NCBI RefSeq assembly: GCF_001908105.1
Contig: NZ_MKGQ01000003.1
Span: 124,001-188,000, forward strand
Direction: 5' to 3'
DNA: 64,000 nucleotides
From: Xenorhabdus eapokensis
GTDB lineage: Bacteria > Pseudomonadota > Gammaproteobacteria > Enterobacterales > Enterobacteriaceae
The notes under the pieces were generated by a model that was not told where the DNA came from, ran no database searches, and worked only from the letters and a program-made list of their open reading frames with translations. Positions 40,242-52,000 of the stretch are shown in pieces (the first letter of the stretch is position 1; every line of letters starts with the position of its first letter). Made by a program: the position numbers and the translations under genes.

Positions 40242-41273
40242 ATGAACATATTAAATAATAACACAGCAATTTCTAACTACACATCAGCAGCTTTACATTT
40301 ACTTAATCAAACAATGGGATATACCTATCAAGCGGCACTTCGTGCTGCCACGGTTCTCGGTGTAGCCGATCATTTGAGCAGTGGGCCAAAAACAGTGCAT
40401 GAACTCGCCAAAACTGTCGGAGCCCAAGAGCAACAGCTACACCGCGTTCTGCGGTTACTTGCCACACGGAATATCTTTCATGAAACCGAAGAAAAATCGT
40501 TTTCACTCACCCCAGCCGCAGAATTTCTGCGCAAAGATACACACCATTCCCTCCGCGCCGCAGTTTTGATGTTGACTGACCGGACATGCTGGCAATCTCT
40601 TGGTGAGATTGTAGAAAGTGTCCGTGGTAATCCAGCCTTCAAACACCTCTACGGACTTTCTTTCTTTGATTATTGGGCACAGACGGACACGCAATCTGAT
40701 GATTTTCACGTCGGTATGTCCTCAATGTCTAAAGTGGAAAATTTGTTTCTCGTGCACAGTTATGACTTCCCGAAAAACGCAACAGTTGTCGATATAGCGG
40801 GCGGATTTGGTGGCTTGTTATTAGAAGTATTACAGGCTAATACCACTCTGCGAGGGATACTTTTCGACCAATCACATGTACTGGCCAGACATGAACTTGG
40901 CGCACTAGGTGACGATACGCGGTGGGATATTGCTTCTGGTGACTTTTTCGAGTCATGTCCTCAGGGCGATATATATCTGCTCAAGTACATTATGCACGAC
41001 TGGTCTGATGAACAATGTATCCGCATTCTACGTAACTGCCGACAAGCGATGTCCCCTGATGGACGCGTATTGGTAATGGATCCGGTGATCCCTAATGGCA
41101 ACGTTTCCCATGCAGGTAAGGAAATGGATCTTCTCTGTATGGGGATCTACGAAGAAGGGCGTGAACGCACAGAGGATGAATTCCGACAATTATTGGCTAA
41201 CGCAGGCTTGAAACTCAATCGTGTCATTAATACAGGCTGTCATATTTCGATTATTGAAGCCATTGCCGAATGA
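40242..41273 (+). CDS. SAM-dependent O-methyltransferase, family 2
   Basis: The protein resembles plant-type/acetylserotonin O-methyltransferases that methylate hydroxyl groups on small molecules. In 343 residues an N-terminal winged-helix dimerisation domain (~15-105) is followed by the methyltransferase domain. It has the SAM-binding motif VVDIAGGFGGLLLEVL (~183-198), a D-box-like position (LFDQ), and the catalytic histidine in YIMHDWSDEQCIRIL. It forms a unit with the FAD/NAD(P)-binding gene 66 bp downstream. Substrate unknown; secondary-metabolite tailoring is likely. Upstream DNA is AT-rich, as for a transferred gene. Confidence 0.88.
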   Translation: MNILNNNTAISNYTSAALHLLNQTMGYTYQAALRAATVLGVADHLSSGPKTVHELAKTVGAQEQQLHRVLRLLATRNIFHETEEKSFSLTPAAEFLRKDTHHSLRAAVLMLTDRTCWQSLGEIVESVRGNPAFKHLYGLSFFDYWAQTDTQSDDFHVGMSSMSKVENLFLVHSYDFPKNATVVDIAGGFGGLLLEVLQANTTLRGILFDQSHVLARHELGALGDDTRWDIASGDFFESCPQGDIYLLKYIMHDWSDEQCIRILRNCRQAMSPDGRVLVMDPVIPNGNVSHAGKEMDLLCMGIYEEGRERTEDEFRQLLANAGLKLNRVINTGCHISIIEAIAE

Positions 41274-41339
41274 GTTCCTGAGCATTAAGTCAGCCAGGTA
41301 AAAACTTCCTTATTTTCACAATATATTGAGGAAATAGTG

Positions 41340-42878
41340 ATGTCTTTTCACAAAAGAAGTCTTGCCATTGTCGGAGGCGGGGCTGCTGGGGTGGCGACAT
41401 TCATCGCAGCAGTGCAACAGCGTGCGGCACAAATTATTTATATTATAGAACCTGGGCCTGTTGGCCCAGGAATGGCTTTTTTCAATTTGGATGGCGATGT
41501 ATTGTGTAATACCTCGGTCGATACCATGTCAGTCGTGGCAGATAACCCTCTGGATTTTCTGGATTATTTGCATAAACACGGGCATAGCGTTACACCAGAA
41601 TCTTTCGTACCGCGGCAGTGGGTAGGCAACTATCTGAATGAAAGATTTCTGGAATTTAGTACTCTCGCTCTTAAGGCTGGTATTGAGGTTTTCCATGTAC
41701 CTGACTGGTTTAGGGGATTGAAGGTCAATTCACATCGCTATTATACGATCTGGTACGGTAATAGCCTGACACCTCAATCGCTGGAAGTGACCGAGGTCAT
41801 TTTCTGTACAGGATTAGGTGCTTCTCGGCTCCCTGAGGTGTTGAAACCCTACTTGACTCGCCCAACCTTTATGCACAGCCCCTATCCAGAGAAGGATATG
41901 TTAGCCAGAATCCCCCCGCAATCACGGGTATTGGTTATCGGCAGTAAACTTTCAGCAATCGATGCGGCTATTCTTCTCTGTCGTGAAGGCCATAACGTCA
42001 CCATGACATCGCCGTCAGGAGATATTCCCGCAGTCCGTTCACGGTTTATACGAAGCCCTGGAACCTTCTTTGAGCATGAAAATATAATGTCGATAATGAC
42101 CCGTAAGGGGAATCAAATGACAAGTATTTTTCCTGATTCATTGAAGCATGCGTATCTGAAATATTTCTGCCGCGCACTCAACAAATACACAGAAATACCG
42201 TGGCGAGAGCAATTTTCTAATGCCAATAGTTATCGGGAACGTCTGCGTGAAGAAATCGCTATTGCCGAGCAAGGAAAAAGTCAATGGCAAGATATGATAG
42301 CCAATTTCATGCACGTCATTAACGAAGTGCATTTAAATGATAACGCCTATTTCGGCGGTTCATTTCATCCCAACGTCGAAAAAATGCTTCATCGCTATAT
42401 CACCGCCATTGCTTTACCCAATGCACGAAAACTTCTGCACTATATGGATAGTGGTTCTCTGATCATTCAGAAAGGAGAAATGCTAAATGTTGCTATAGAG
42501 AAAGGAGAAACAGATACCTGGTTAGTCAACTTAGGACGGGATTATCAACCATTTGATGCTATTGTCGCTGCGGTGGGTTATCACCGACCTGACTTTATCA
42601 TTGACGAGGATGGGATACTTGAGATTGATACTCACGGCCAGCGTTCAGAACGCGCCATATCGATCTCGCCAGAAATGGCCGCTATTCTCCCTGACTTTAA
42701 GGAAAAAGAGAGTATTTGGTTTGTTGGCACGCCTGCGCATAAGCGGTTATGGGTGCCCAATGCCCTTGTCGTGGTCACGAATATAGCAAATCGGGTTATT
42801 AAAAATATGCTGAAATCCGATGTTCAGGTCACATCAACTATCAGTAATACTGAAAAAGAGCTGGAAATGAGCACATAA
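41340..42878 (+). CDS. FAD/NAD(P)-binding oxidoreductase or monooxygenase
   Basis: This is a two-nucleotide flavoprotein. The 512 residues start with a dinucleotide fold (LAIVGGGAAGVATF) and the acidic end of strand two (IYIIEPG). A second Rossmann motif lies in the middle (VLVIGSKLSAIDAAILL, ~196-212), a layout shared with the FAD-NAD(P)-binding family and class B-type monooxygenases. The start ATG has GAGGA 7 nt upstream; an adjacent GTG is the alternative. It is in one operon with the O-methyltransferase, so the pair may oxidise and methylate one small molecule. The reaction is not predictable from sequence alone. Confidence 0.8.
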   Translation: MSFHKRSLAIVGGGAAGVATFIAAVQQRAAQIIYIIEPGPVGPGMAFFNLDGDVLCNTSVDTMSVVADNPLDFLDYLHKHGHSVTPESFVPRQWVGNYLNERFLEFSTLALKAGIEVFHVPDWFRGLKVNSHRYYTIWYGNSLTPQSLEVTEVIFCTGLGASRLPEVLKPYLTRPTFMHSPYPEKDMLARIPPQSRVLVIGSKLSAIDAAILLCREGHNVTMTSPSGDIPAVRSRFIRSPGTFFEHENIMSIMTRKGNQMTSIFPDSLKHAYLKYFCRALNKYTEIPWREQFSNANSYRERLREEIAIAEQGKSQWQDMIANFMHVINEVHLNDNAYFGGSFHPNVEKMLHRYITAIALPNARKLLHYMDSGSLIIQKGEMLNVAIEKGETDTWLVNLGRDYQPFDAIVAAVGYHRPDFIIDEDGILEIDTHGQRSERAISISPEMAAILPDFKEKESIWFVGTPAHKRLWVPNALVVVTNIANRVIKNMLKSDVQVTSTISNTEKELEMST

Positions 42879-42992
42879 TTTTAACCGCTTCACCCAACAT
42901 GGATTTTTCTTCAAGCTATGACAGCAAAAGAGGAAGATCCATGGCAAGCAATCATAGAGGGATAAAATCAATCCCGATAACACGTCAATTGA

Positions 42993-43020
42993 AAAATGGC
43001 TCATATTTATGAGCCATTTT
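42993..43020. terminator. bidirectional terminator between the oxidoreductase and rtxA
   Basis: A perfect 13-bp stem AAAATGGCTCATA/TATGAGCCATTTT with loop TT is A-rich before and T-rich after on both strands. It lies ~115 bp past the plus-strand oxidoreductase and 27 bp past the rtxA stop on the minus strand. Confidence 0.88.
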
Positions 43021-43047
43021 GTTAATCAAATTTATTTAATAAAACGA

Positions 43048-46000
43048 TTAGACTAGTTTGGATTTTCCATTAATGGTATCCGACCAAGCCGTCACAATGG
43101 TTGATTTCGATTTACTATCAAGCGAATCAATAAAGCCGCTGTCTCCCATATTCGGCGCGAATCCACTCATGGCCTGCACCAGAGAATCCACCGCATTGGC
43201 AGACAGTGCCGTATATTCACGCTCGCCCTGTGCATCTTTATCCCCCATTTGGGTGATGATATCCGCACGGTTACCATTGAAGTAATTGTCGAAAGTCACA
43301 GAACCCATTGCTTCAAACTGCCCCTGTGCGGAAGTATCTTTGATATTACGCTGGGTCAATAGCACCAAATCGTAACCGCTGCGTTGGAACCACAGGTTTT
43401 GCCAGTTGATATCGTTGAAAATAATCTTGTCACCTTGCTTGATATCTTCAACCACGTTATCGATGGCATCACCGCTGACTACAAAGCTATTCACACCTGT
43501 GCCGCCCTTAAAGCGGTTTTGGTATCCGCCCAGTATCAGCAGATCATCACCATCACCGCCGTTAAGCTGGCTGAACTTCGATACCACATCGGCGATCAAA
43601 TGATCGTCACCTGTGCCACCGTTGATGACAGCGTGATAACCCATCAATTTAATGGAATTGTTGCCCGTGTTACCATCGATCCAGTTGTAGTTGCCGAATA
43701 CCGTGGCAAAATCGTTGCCTTCTCCCAAATCCACCTGATTGTTATTGCCGATGGTCACAACGTAATCCTGATCTTCTCCGGCATCAATGAGATTGAAGTC
43801 ACCAGAAGCCACGATGTAGTCACGTCCTTTATCGCCGTTGATCACCCCGCCTTCACCAAAGGCAAAGACCTGATCATCACCGTCTCCCATGTAGGCGTAG
43901 TTAATCCGTCCAGCCAATACCGCAACATCGTTGCCTGCACCACCAAACATCATGTTTTCACGCCCCATCATCACGCCCGTATCATTGCCTTCGCCACCTG
44001 TAAAGATATTCGAGGTGCCTACGGAATAGAAGACGTCATCATCACGACCGCCCCAGAAGTTGTTATTTTCTCCCAGATAAGCACCGAGATCTTTACCGTC
44101 ACCGCCCCAGTTAAAGTTGTAGTTACCAAGAGAAATGTTGATATCACCATCACCTTGCAGATGGCCGCTCTTTTGCAGGAAATCGAAGGTTTTATCCTGC
44201 ATATTCAGCAAGTCGGCTGTCAGGTTCTGTTTCAGATTAGTGACCAGCGATTTCATTTCGACCTGTTTGTCCTGATGGAACAGGGTAGCAAACAGATTTG
44301 GCAGATTCAGGGAAGTCAACCCAAAATCACGATCGGCCTGAGAGTTGGCTGTTTCTGGTACTACATCACCCTCTTTAGTAATGGTTACAAGTTCGTCTTG
44401 CTTTTCATCAGGTGCTTTTGCTTTTAGACCGTGGCTTTCCGCAAAAGATTTCACACCATCAGCCCCCATATTCAAACTGGCTTTCAGACTGTTGATAAAT
44501 TTTTCCGAATCAGTGAAGGCTTGCAGTTGATCACCACTGAATTCACCGATGATTTCCAGCATTTCGCGCAGAATGGCAACGCCGTCAACAGATTGACCTG
44601 AGCGGGAAACAATACCGCATTGCGGGGTATAATCCACGCCAAAGATATCCGCCAGCGTGGTATCCGCTCTGACGCCTGCCAGGTTCCCCAGCAATTTGTT
44701 TTTGATCTGACGTGGCAAGTCTGTCGGGCTAAAGGTAAACGTATTTTTCGCCATGCCCGTTGGGGTATATCCCTGCGTCATCAAACCAAACAGCGATCCC
44801 ATGTTGGTATCCAGAATCGACTGGATATTGTCACCGAACATAAAGTTCCAGTTACCGGTCGTGACCTGAATATCAGCCCCCTGCCCGCCAACAGCAAAGT
44901 TAAAGGCCAGTTTTTCATTCGCTTGACGGAATTTATCTGCCCGACTGATTTTGCTCATTTCAGGCGTATTGCCATTTCTACCCAGCCACTGGTTGTATTG
45001 CTTGTTCAGGGTGCTTTCGAGATCACTTTTCAGGCCACGGCTGCTACGTTCATTTTGCGAACCGAGATCTGTCAAGGTTTGATAGTCCACACCGCTGGTC
45101 AAATCGAGACCGGACAGATCACTGACATATTTTTTCGCACTTGCCAATGTCCATTGCTGGTCTTGCGTCTCCAGCCAATCTGGTGAGTTAAACGATCCGG
45201 CAATGTTTTGCAATACACCAGAAATACGCGCTGCACCACCAAATGGGTTAACCAGTGGCGGTGTTGGAATAGATTTATCCAACATAACGATCAGATCGTT
45301 ACTGCGTCCCATATTAAAACTGATGTTACGGTTGCCTACGAACAGTTGTGCCCCTTCTAATGCCTGATAACCGGCAATATCAACACTGTGTTTGCTGTTA
45401 CCATCACCAATGTGAACCATCACATTGTTATCCCCAAAGGCCAGAAACTTAAAGCCGCCTGTACCGACCTTGATCCCGACATTGGTGGTTCCCCAGTTAA
45501 TGGCTGTAAACTCACCATCACCAATCTGTACCTGAATATTGCCGGAATAACTCAGTTGCTTGTTTGATGATTCCGCTGGAATGACCGATTTATTGTCATC
45601 TTTTACATGATCGATTTTGGGTGCATGGAATGTTTCGGTATTGCCCGCAATAGCACCTTGTGCTTTTGCATCAATATCGGTCTGACCTACGCGGGACAGG
45701 CTGATGTTATTTTCAGAAATACCGCGACGGATTCGATCCGTGTGGCTTTCCACTTCCCCTTGATCATTCCACCCCAACAGGATCTTATTGTCCGTGAGTT
45801 TGTGCACCCATTGTGCCTGCGTATCTTTGGTGTATTTGCGGCCGACGCTGTCTACCGCAACTTCACTGCTGCGCGCCGATACGGTGGTACGAATACCCTG
45901 CTTATCCAGTGCCGAAATAAAGCGGTGAGCGAAACCATTGCGGTTGTCATCGCCTATCAAAGAACAACCCACGAGGCTGATATGGTCTGGTGTGCCTGCC

Positions 46001-49000
46001 AGTTTGAAATCCGCGCGCAACTGTTTCAGTCTCAGCGCCAGTTCATCCGCACTGTAACCGCTCATGCGCGTATGATTCTGCACTGACTCTTCACGCCCAT
46101 GCCCAACAACTTGCCAGCGTAATTTGCCGGACTGTAATTTATCGGACAAGACAGCCGGATCACCATACACCACGCGATATTGACCGTTGGCATCAAGTTG
46201 AACGATCACGCTGGAATCTGGATGCTTACCTGCCAGGTTCGCGGCGGCTTGCGCAACCACCGGATCATTTTCTGTCTGGATAATAATTTGACCAGCAAAA
46301 CGGCTCTCGCTACTTTCAGGCTGTGGTTTGACATCAACATTGCCCCAAGAATCAACATCTTGGTTATTCACATGAATATGGCTTTCCGGTGAGTTATTAC
46401 CCAATGGTTTTTTCACCTCGTCAGCACCATCAATCTCTACACCCGCTTTTATGCTGCCGTTTTCACGCCGAGGGGCGGAAAGCGCTGAGACAATCTGATC
46501 GGCATATTGGTGCATCAACCGATTGCTGGCTTCATGACCATAGAAGGTTTGTTCACCCGACACCGGATAACCCGCCACAACCAGTTTGGCACGCAGTTTT
46601 TCGCCTTCGTTGCCCAATCCTTCGTTATCGGTCAACAGCATGATCGGTGTCTGCTTCGAGATACCATGCAGATTTTTCTCAACCGAAAACTGGCCATTAA
46701 CCGCCTTCGCCAACACCCCGATGATACCCGCTGGATTTGGTACTTCATGGGCGGTAATGGCTTTAGTCATGCTTGGCATTGGTCTGTCAAGCAATAAACC
46801 GGAAACCGCCTGTCCGTTGCGCTCTGTATAACGGGCAAGATCTGCCGCGACTGCCCCACCCATAGAATAGCCATGAATAATGATATTTTCGGGCTTAATA
46901 CCGCGATCATTAACCAGATAGTTGAACATGGTACGGGCATCCTGATACAGCCCTTTTTCGTTTGGATGACCATCGCTGGCGCCATAGCCCCGCATGTTCA
47001 CCGCCAGCATATCAACACCCTGTTTTTGATAGTGGCTTTGGATAGCACTCGCCTGCTCTTCCGCAGATGAGCCGGAACCATGAATGAAAAGCACCACTTT
47101 TTTCGCCGGACTATTTTCCGCTAAGTTATGTTCACCCTGATCTTTTTGATCACCATTATGGTAATAACCTGTCAGACGTCCCGCTTCACCCTGTAGCGTG
47201 ATTTTATCCGCTGTACCTTTGCTGACAGCTTCATTCAATATAAGTTGAGTGTCATCATCGACATTGCGGCGATTTTCTCTGGCGCCGTAAAGTTCATCGT
47301 TAAGGAAGCGAGTTACTGGATTGAATGGCTCCCTGTCACGCGGTGGTGTGCCGTCATTATCAATGGCAATTTTTTCCAGCACTTCATCTTTTTTACCAGA
47401 ATGACCCAGTGCTTCCAGCTCTTCGCCTGCAACCTGCTTCGGCTTATGCAGGTTTGTTTCAATCTGTGCTTCCTGCAATGCCTGCGCAAAATTGAACAAC
47501 TCGGTTGGTGTCCAGATACCCAATTTTGGCCGCCACGCATGACCAATCACTTTATCGGCACCACCAGCCTTAAGTACTCTGGCAACAATGCTGGAACAGT
47601 TGTCGGTCAGGAGTTGATAACGGGCATCAGGGTTTTGGCTGATTTTCTGCCATTCCACCTGCATTGCTGCCGCGTCCAATCCCGCCAGATTAATCCGGAA
47701 TACACGCCCTTGGTCGCCCTCACTGGCTTTGAAGTCCTGAATATTGCTCAACTCTCGTTCGGCAAACTGGCGGATAACGTTGGTGATGCGTTTTTCTGTC
47801 AGCTCAGGTGATTGGCTGGCAGCCCTGCGCAGAGCCTCAGCAAAATCTTTGCCCACTTCAAACATATCAACGCCACCATCTTCCCACTGTTTGATAAACG
47901 GTCGGGAAATCGCTTCCGGTACACCAGCAGATTGTAATAGATGAGGATTTGCCAATGCAGCTATAGCAAAACTTTCACTGATATCCTTGAATTTTGCATC
48001 AATGCCGTTGGCTATCTGGAGTTTTTCAATAAATTTCTCCAGCTTGAGCTCCCCATCCTGCATACCAAAGTTATCTTGCTCTTCAGATGCGACATCGTGT
48101 TCCAGCGTATTATTCTGGGACGCGGGTTGACTCAGGTCATACCAACGTATCCTCAAGTCAGGGTATTGCTCAGAAGAAACATTGAGAATATCGCTGAAAT
48201 TGGAGGATTTGCTGCCTTTTGGCCACCAACTGACGTAGTTTTTCTCATTAAATTCACCCGCCTCTTCTGCATTGATCTGAACACGCCCTTGCCCGATTTG
48301 CAGGGCAGCATGTCCCAGGCGGCTGTGATCACTCGGTTTCCAGACAAACAGGGTTGCACTGACCGGAGACAATTGTTGTTCAATCGCCTGATGTACCTTT
48401 CTTAAGCCGGAGATATCGATCCCCTTGCCATCTTTCGATAACTCAGAGGCAGGCAAGTTTGAAAAGACCGTGTCAGCCACTGATTGACCATATTCTTTAG
48501 TGACAGCCGCCTTGACCTGTTCAATGGCTTTTTCTGCACTTTCCGCTTTCATGGCAATCTGGATATTGGATTTACCGCGGGTAACAAAATTCCCCTGTTC
48601 ATCCATATAAAGATGTTTGGAATCTTTGAGGTTGGCATTGCCCAGTTTGTTATATAACTCACTGAAACTATCTTTGCCTGCGTTCACCGTCGAATCAGCA
48701 AGTACCAGCGATTCTTCCATGCGTACAGTGATCTGTGACAACACGTTTTTCAACGCGGGTGTACGTGCTGAGTCCGGATGTCCTAACAAATAGCCTTCAA
48801 CCTGTTGACGCAAATGAGTCAGTTTTTCTACCGCCTCAAGGTCATAATCTCTGCGGTTTTGCAGGCTGTTTTCATAACTTTTGAGCGCGTCCAGAATATT
48901 ACGATAACTGTCACCCAGGATTTTGCCCTTAACGTAAGCGGCTTCCTGCAACTCGCTGACAGACATCAGGTTAATTTCCGGCTTATATTTCCAGCTACCC

Positions 49001-52000
49001 TCTACTTTTTCAGCAATAATGCGGGTACGCCCGTGATCGAGGGAAATAATTTGCTTTTCGGACAGACACAATGACTCAGGCAGTTGGTCGTAACTTTCAT
49101 AGTTGGCAAGGATAAAACGTTCAGCGGCTTTGATCTGCGCTGGGTCATTTGGATCTTCCACAATGATAGTCTTGGCGGCGTCACTGTTATTGCCCGGCCA
49201 CGGACGGATGTCAAAGCTGCCATCATCGGATTCACGCACCAACAAATTACGTTCTGTACGCAAAGCATAGAATGGCAATGCTTGATTCAGTAGGCTATCG
49301 ATAGCACTGGTTTTGATATCCAGATCAACTAATGTATCCGGCTTATATTTGTCGGGTTCTAATGCCAGCAGTCGTTCCTGCTCAACAAGACTAAGTGAAT
49401 CAAAACGGGCTTTTACAGCAACCCCCGCTTCTGTCAATCTGCGTCCAATGGATTCAGGTGACATTCCTTGATATTCTTTGGCCGCTTTATCCAGCAGGCG
49501 AATTTCGCCTACCAAGCCTTCACGCTGCAATTGACGCAATACCGGCAATTCAACATTCCAGAAATAGTTGCCAAGACGTAATCCGCCTTCCGCAATGACA
49601 TAGACATCATCACGTGATCCGGTTGCATAGAGAGAACTCCAGAATCCGGTATTGCTGTATGCTGAAGCGTTAATAACCGATTGCAAGGCTTTCTGTTCCG
49701 CAATGTCAGAATCGAGGAATATACCGCCCCAACGCAGCAGCGTCTTGTTCAACTCAATAGCAAAAGAGTTACCTTTTACATCAATATCGTAAACTACCTT
49801 CTTGCCATCAGTCTGTACTGCATCAAGAATGTCACGGTATTGCTTGAAGTTTCTGCCAGACCAAAATGAAACGATACTCTTGTCGCCATGTACAGGTTCG
49901 AAGCTATAGCCATAGCTTTCCAGTCTTGAGACGAATTCGACGCGCTTATCCCAGTTGTAATCAATTGTGGCATCAACAAATAGTTTCGCCAGAGAAGTGA
50001 TCTGGTCTTTCGGTACGCTATTTTCTGTAGCATTCAGGTAGCCTTCAACAAAGGTCACCATTTTCTGTCTGAGATCAGCCGGAATATCTGCATCAACACG
50101 GTTAAAGCCAGGGACAGGAATGTAGCTATCTGTCGTGGCACCATTGTCACTATCCAGCCAATGATAAACATCTGCCACTTTTTGTGCCCTTTCTGCCGTC
50201 GCAGACACTTTTGACGTATCAATGGATTCTGGCTGAGCCAGAGCTTCACCCAGTGCTTGCAAGCCACTGAGATCCAAGCCTGAAATTTTCGCGGTGTCTC
50301 TTACCCATTCAGCTACAGTATGAGTGGACTGGCTAACAGGCGGATTGGCCGATGTTTCTCCCTGCATTGATGTCAAGATAGAACCACCAGACGCTTTTTT
50401 AGCACGTATTCCCGCATTGATCTGTAAACGGTTCAATGCCTCTTTGGCACCGCTCAATTGTTCATCCAGATCTTCATCCAGATCGTATAATTCTTCACTG
50501 AACCCGCCATCAGCCTGAACAATCGACTCAGGATTGATGTGACTCTTGGTGCTCTCTAATTTTTCAATATTTTCAGCATCGTGAGCTTTATCCGCGGTCA
50601 CTGACAGTCCACTACCTGCTGTACCTGCGCGAGTCGGCTTATAATTGCCATCCAGTTTCGAACCTTTAGCATCATGTTGTACTTGCGCAGTTTTACTGTC
50701 TGCTACGGTGACTTCATGCCGAGCACGCTGTTTTGCTTGCTGCACGGCGGCTGTGCCATCGTGTTCTGCCTGTTCAGCCCGTTGCTTATGGCTGATGGCT
50801 TCTGTTTCCCTGTATTCAGCCTGATTACGAGCCTGTTCAACATCCAGATTGGCACTCTGATGATTATGTTCGGCCTTGAGTGTTCCCACTTCTGATTTGG
50901 CAACAGCATCCTTGATATCACCCAGCCGTCTTACCGCCGCTTTTTGTGAATTATCCAGTTGGTTTTGCGCAATTTCGTCAGCTTTGTTCAATTCGGTCTG
51001 AATACGCTGCTGCAAACCAACGGCAAACTGATCACGCCATTGCTGACCGGATCTCCCATGATATTCCGCATAGCTATCCAATGCTTCCAGACCTTTGGCT
51101 TTCGCCATCAGTTCCGCTGTCACCGCTTGAGCTTCGTCTCTGATCGCATCACGCTGCGCCTGACCATTAGCGTTCAGGGCATCCAGATCGGTAGCCTCAA
51201 GTTGTGCCTGAGTACCCGCAATCGCGGCCAGTTGTTGATCTCTTTCCTGCTCTAAACGCTGACGATCCGCTTGTGCCTTTTCTTTATCCTGCAAGGCGTT
51301 ATGGGCAGCCTTGTCCTGCTGCACATGGTCAGTAATAGCATTGTCTGACAGATAAGAGGATGAAGTGGCCGAAACGTTATCCAGAACGTAGCCCAAGCCA
51401 TCATCCAAGCCGATTCCAGAAAATCCCAGTAGGTTTTTGCCCGCCTTGGCGGTTAAGGTCAGTGTCTGGTTTTGCCACTCGCTTTTACCATTGGCAGCCG
51501 CATAAACAACCTTACCATTCCACCACACTTCCAGCCCGTTATCAGCAGAGCTGCCAACACGCCTTGCAAAATCGAATTTGACGGTAATTTCTTCGCCTTC
51601 TGTCAAATTCTGGATATTCTGACAGATATGCGTGTTACCCTTGACATCAAGCTCACTGACACGATTGCCATGCCCTTCTGTACTCAGGCCGTATGACTTC
51701 GCTGAATGACTAGCTTCAATGCCATTGGTGTATGTCCATCCTTTGTCGCCTTGCTCAAAATCACCATTGACAATCAAGTTGCGTGACTGATTTTTGGGAT
51801 TCAGGCGTGTTTCGTTGCCGAGTGTTTGCTCGATATTCCCCATATCCGGCGTATCAACACCCGTCACAGAACCTTTCAAGCTGTCCTTCAAATCAGAAGT
51901 GATTTTATCCATTTCTGTCAGCTTAAAGCCATTCAGAGAAGAGACTTCCGGCAGCTCAATAGCACCACGGCCTTTATGGGTTCCTGATGTATTGGCTTCA

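Noticed and set aside
43384..44427. Long plus-strand open frame (347 codons) opposite the rtxA C-terminus
   Set aside because: It mirrors the glycine/aspartate-rich RTX repeats, has no ribosome-binding site and no recognisable fold; the minus strand is clearly coding.
49690..49760. DXD glycosyltransferase motif (GGIFLDSDI) in RtxA suggesting a TcdA/B-like domain
   Set aside because: Only this short stretch fits; the surrounding FWSG...YA...ELP pattern fits better as an NAD-targeting domain. A structure search should still test it.
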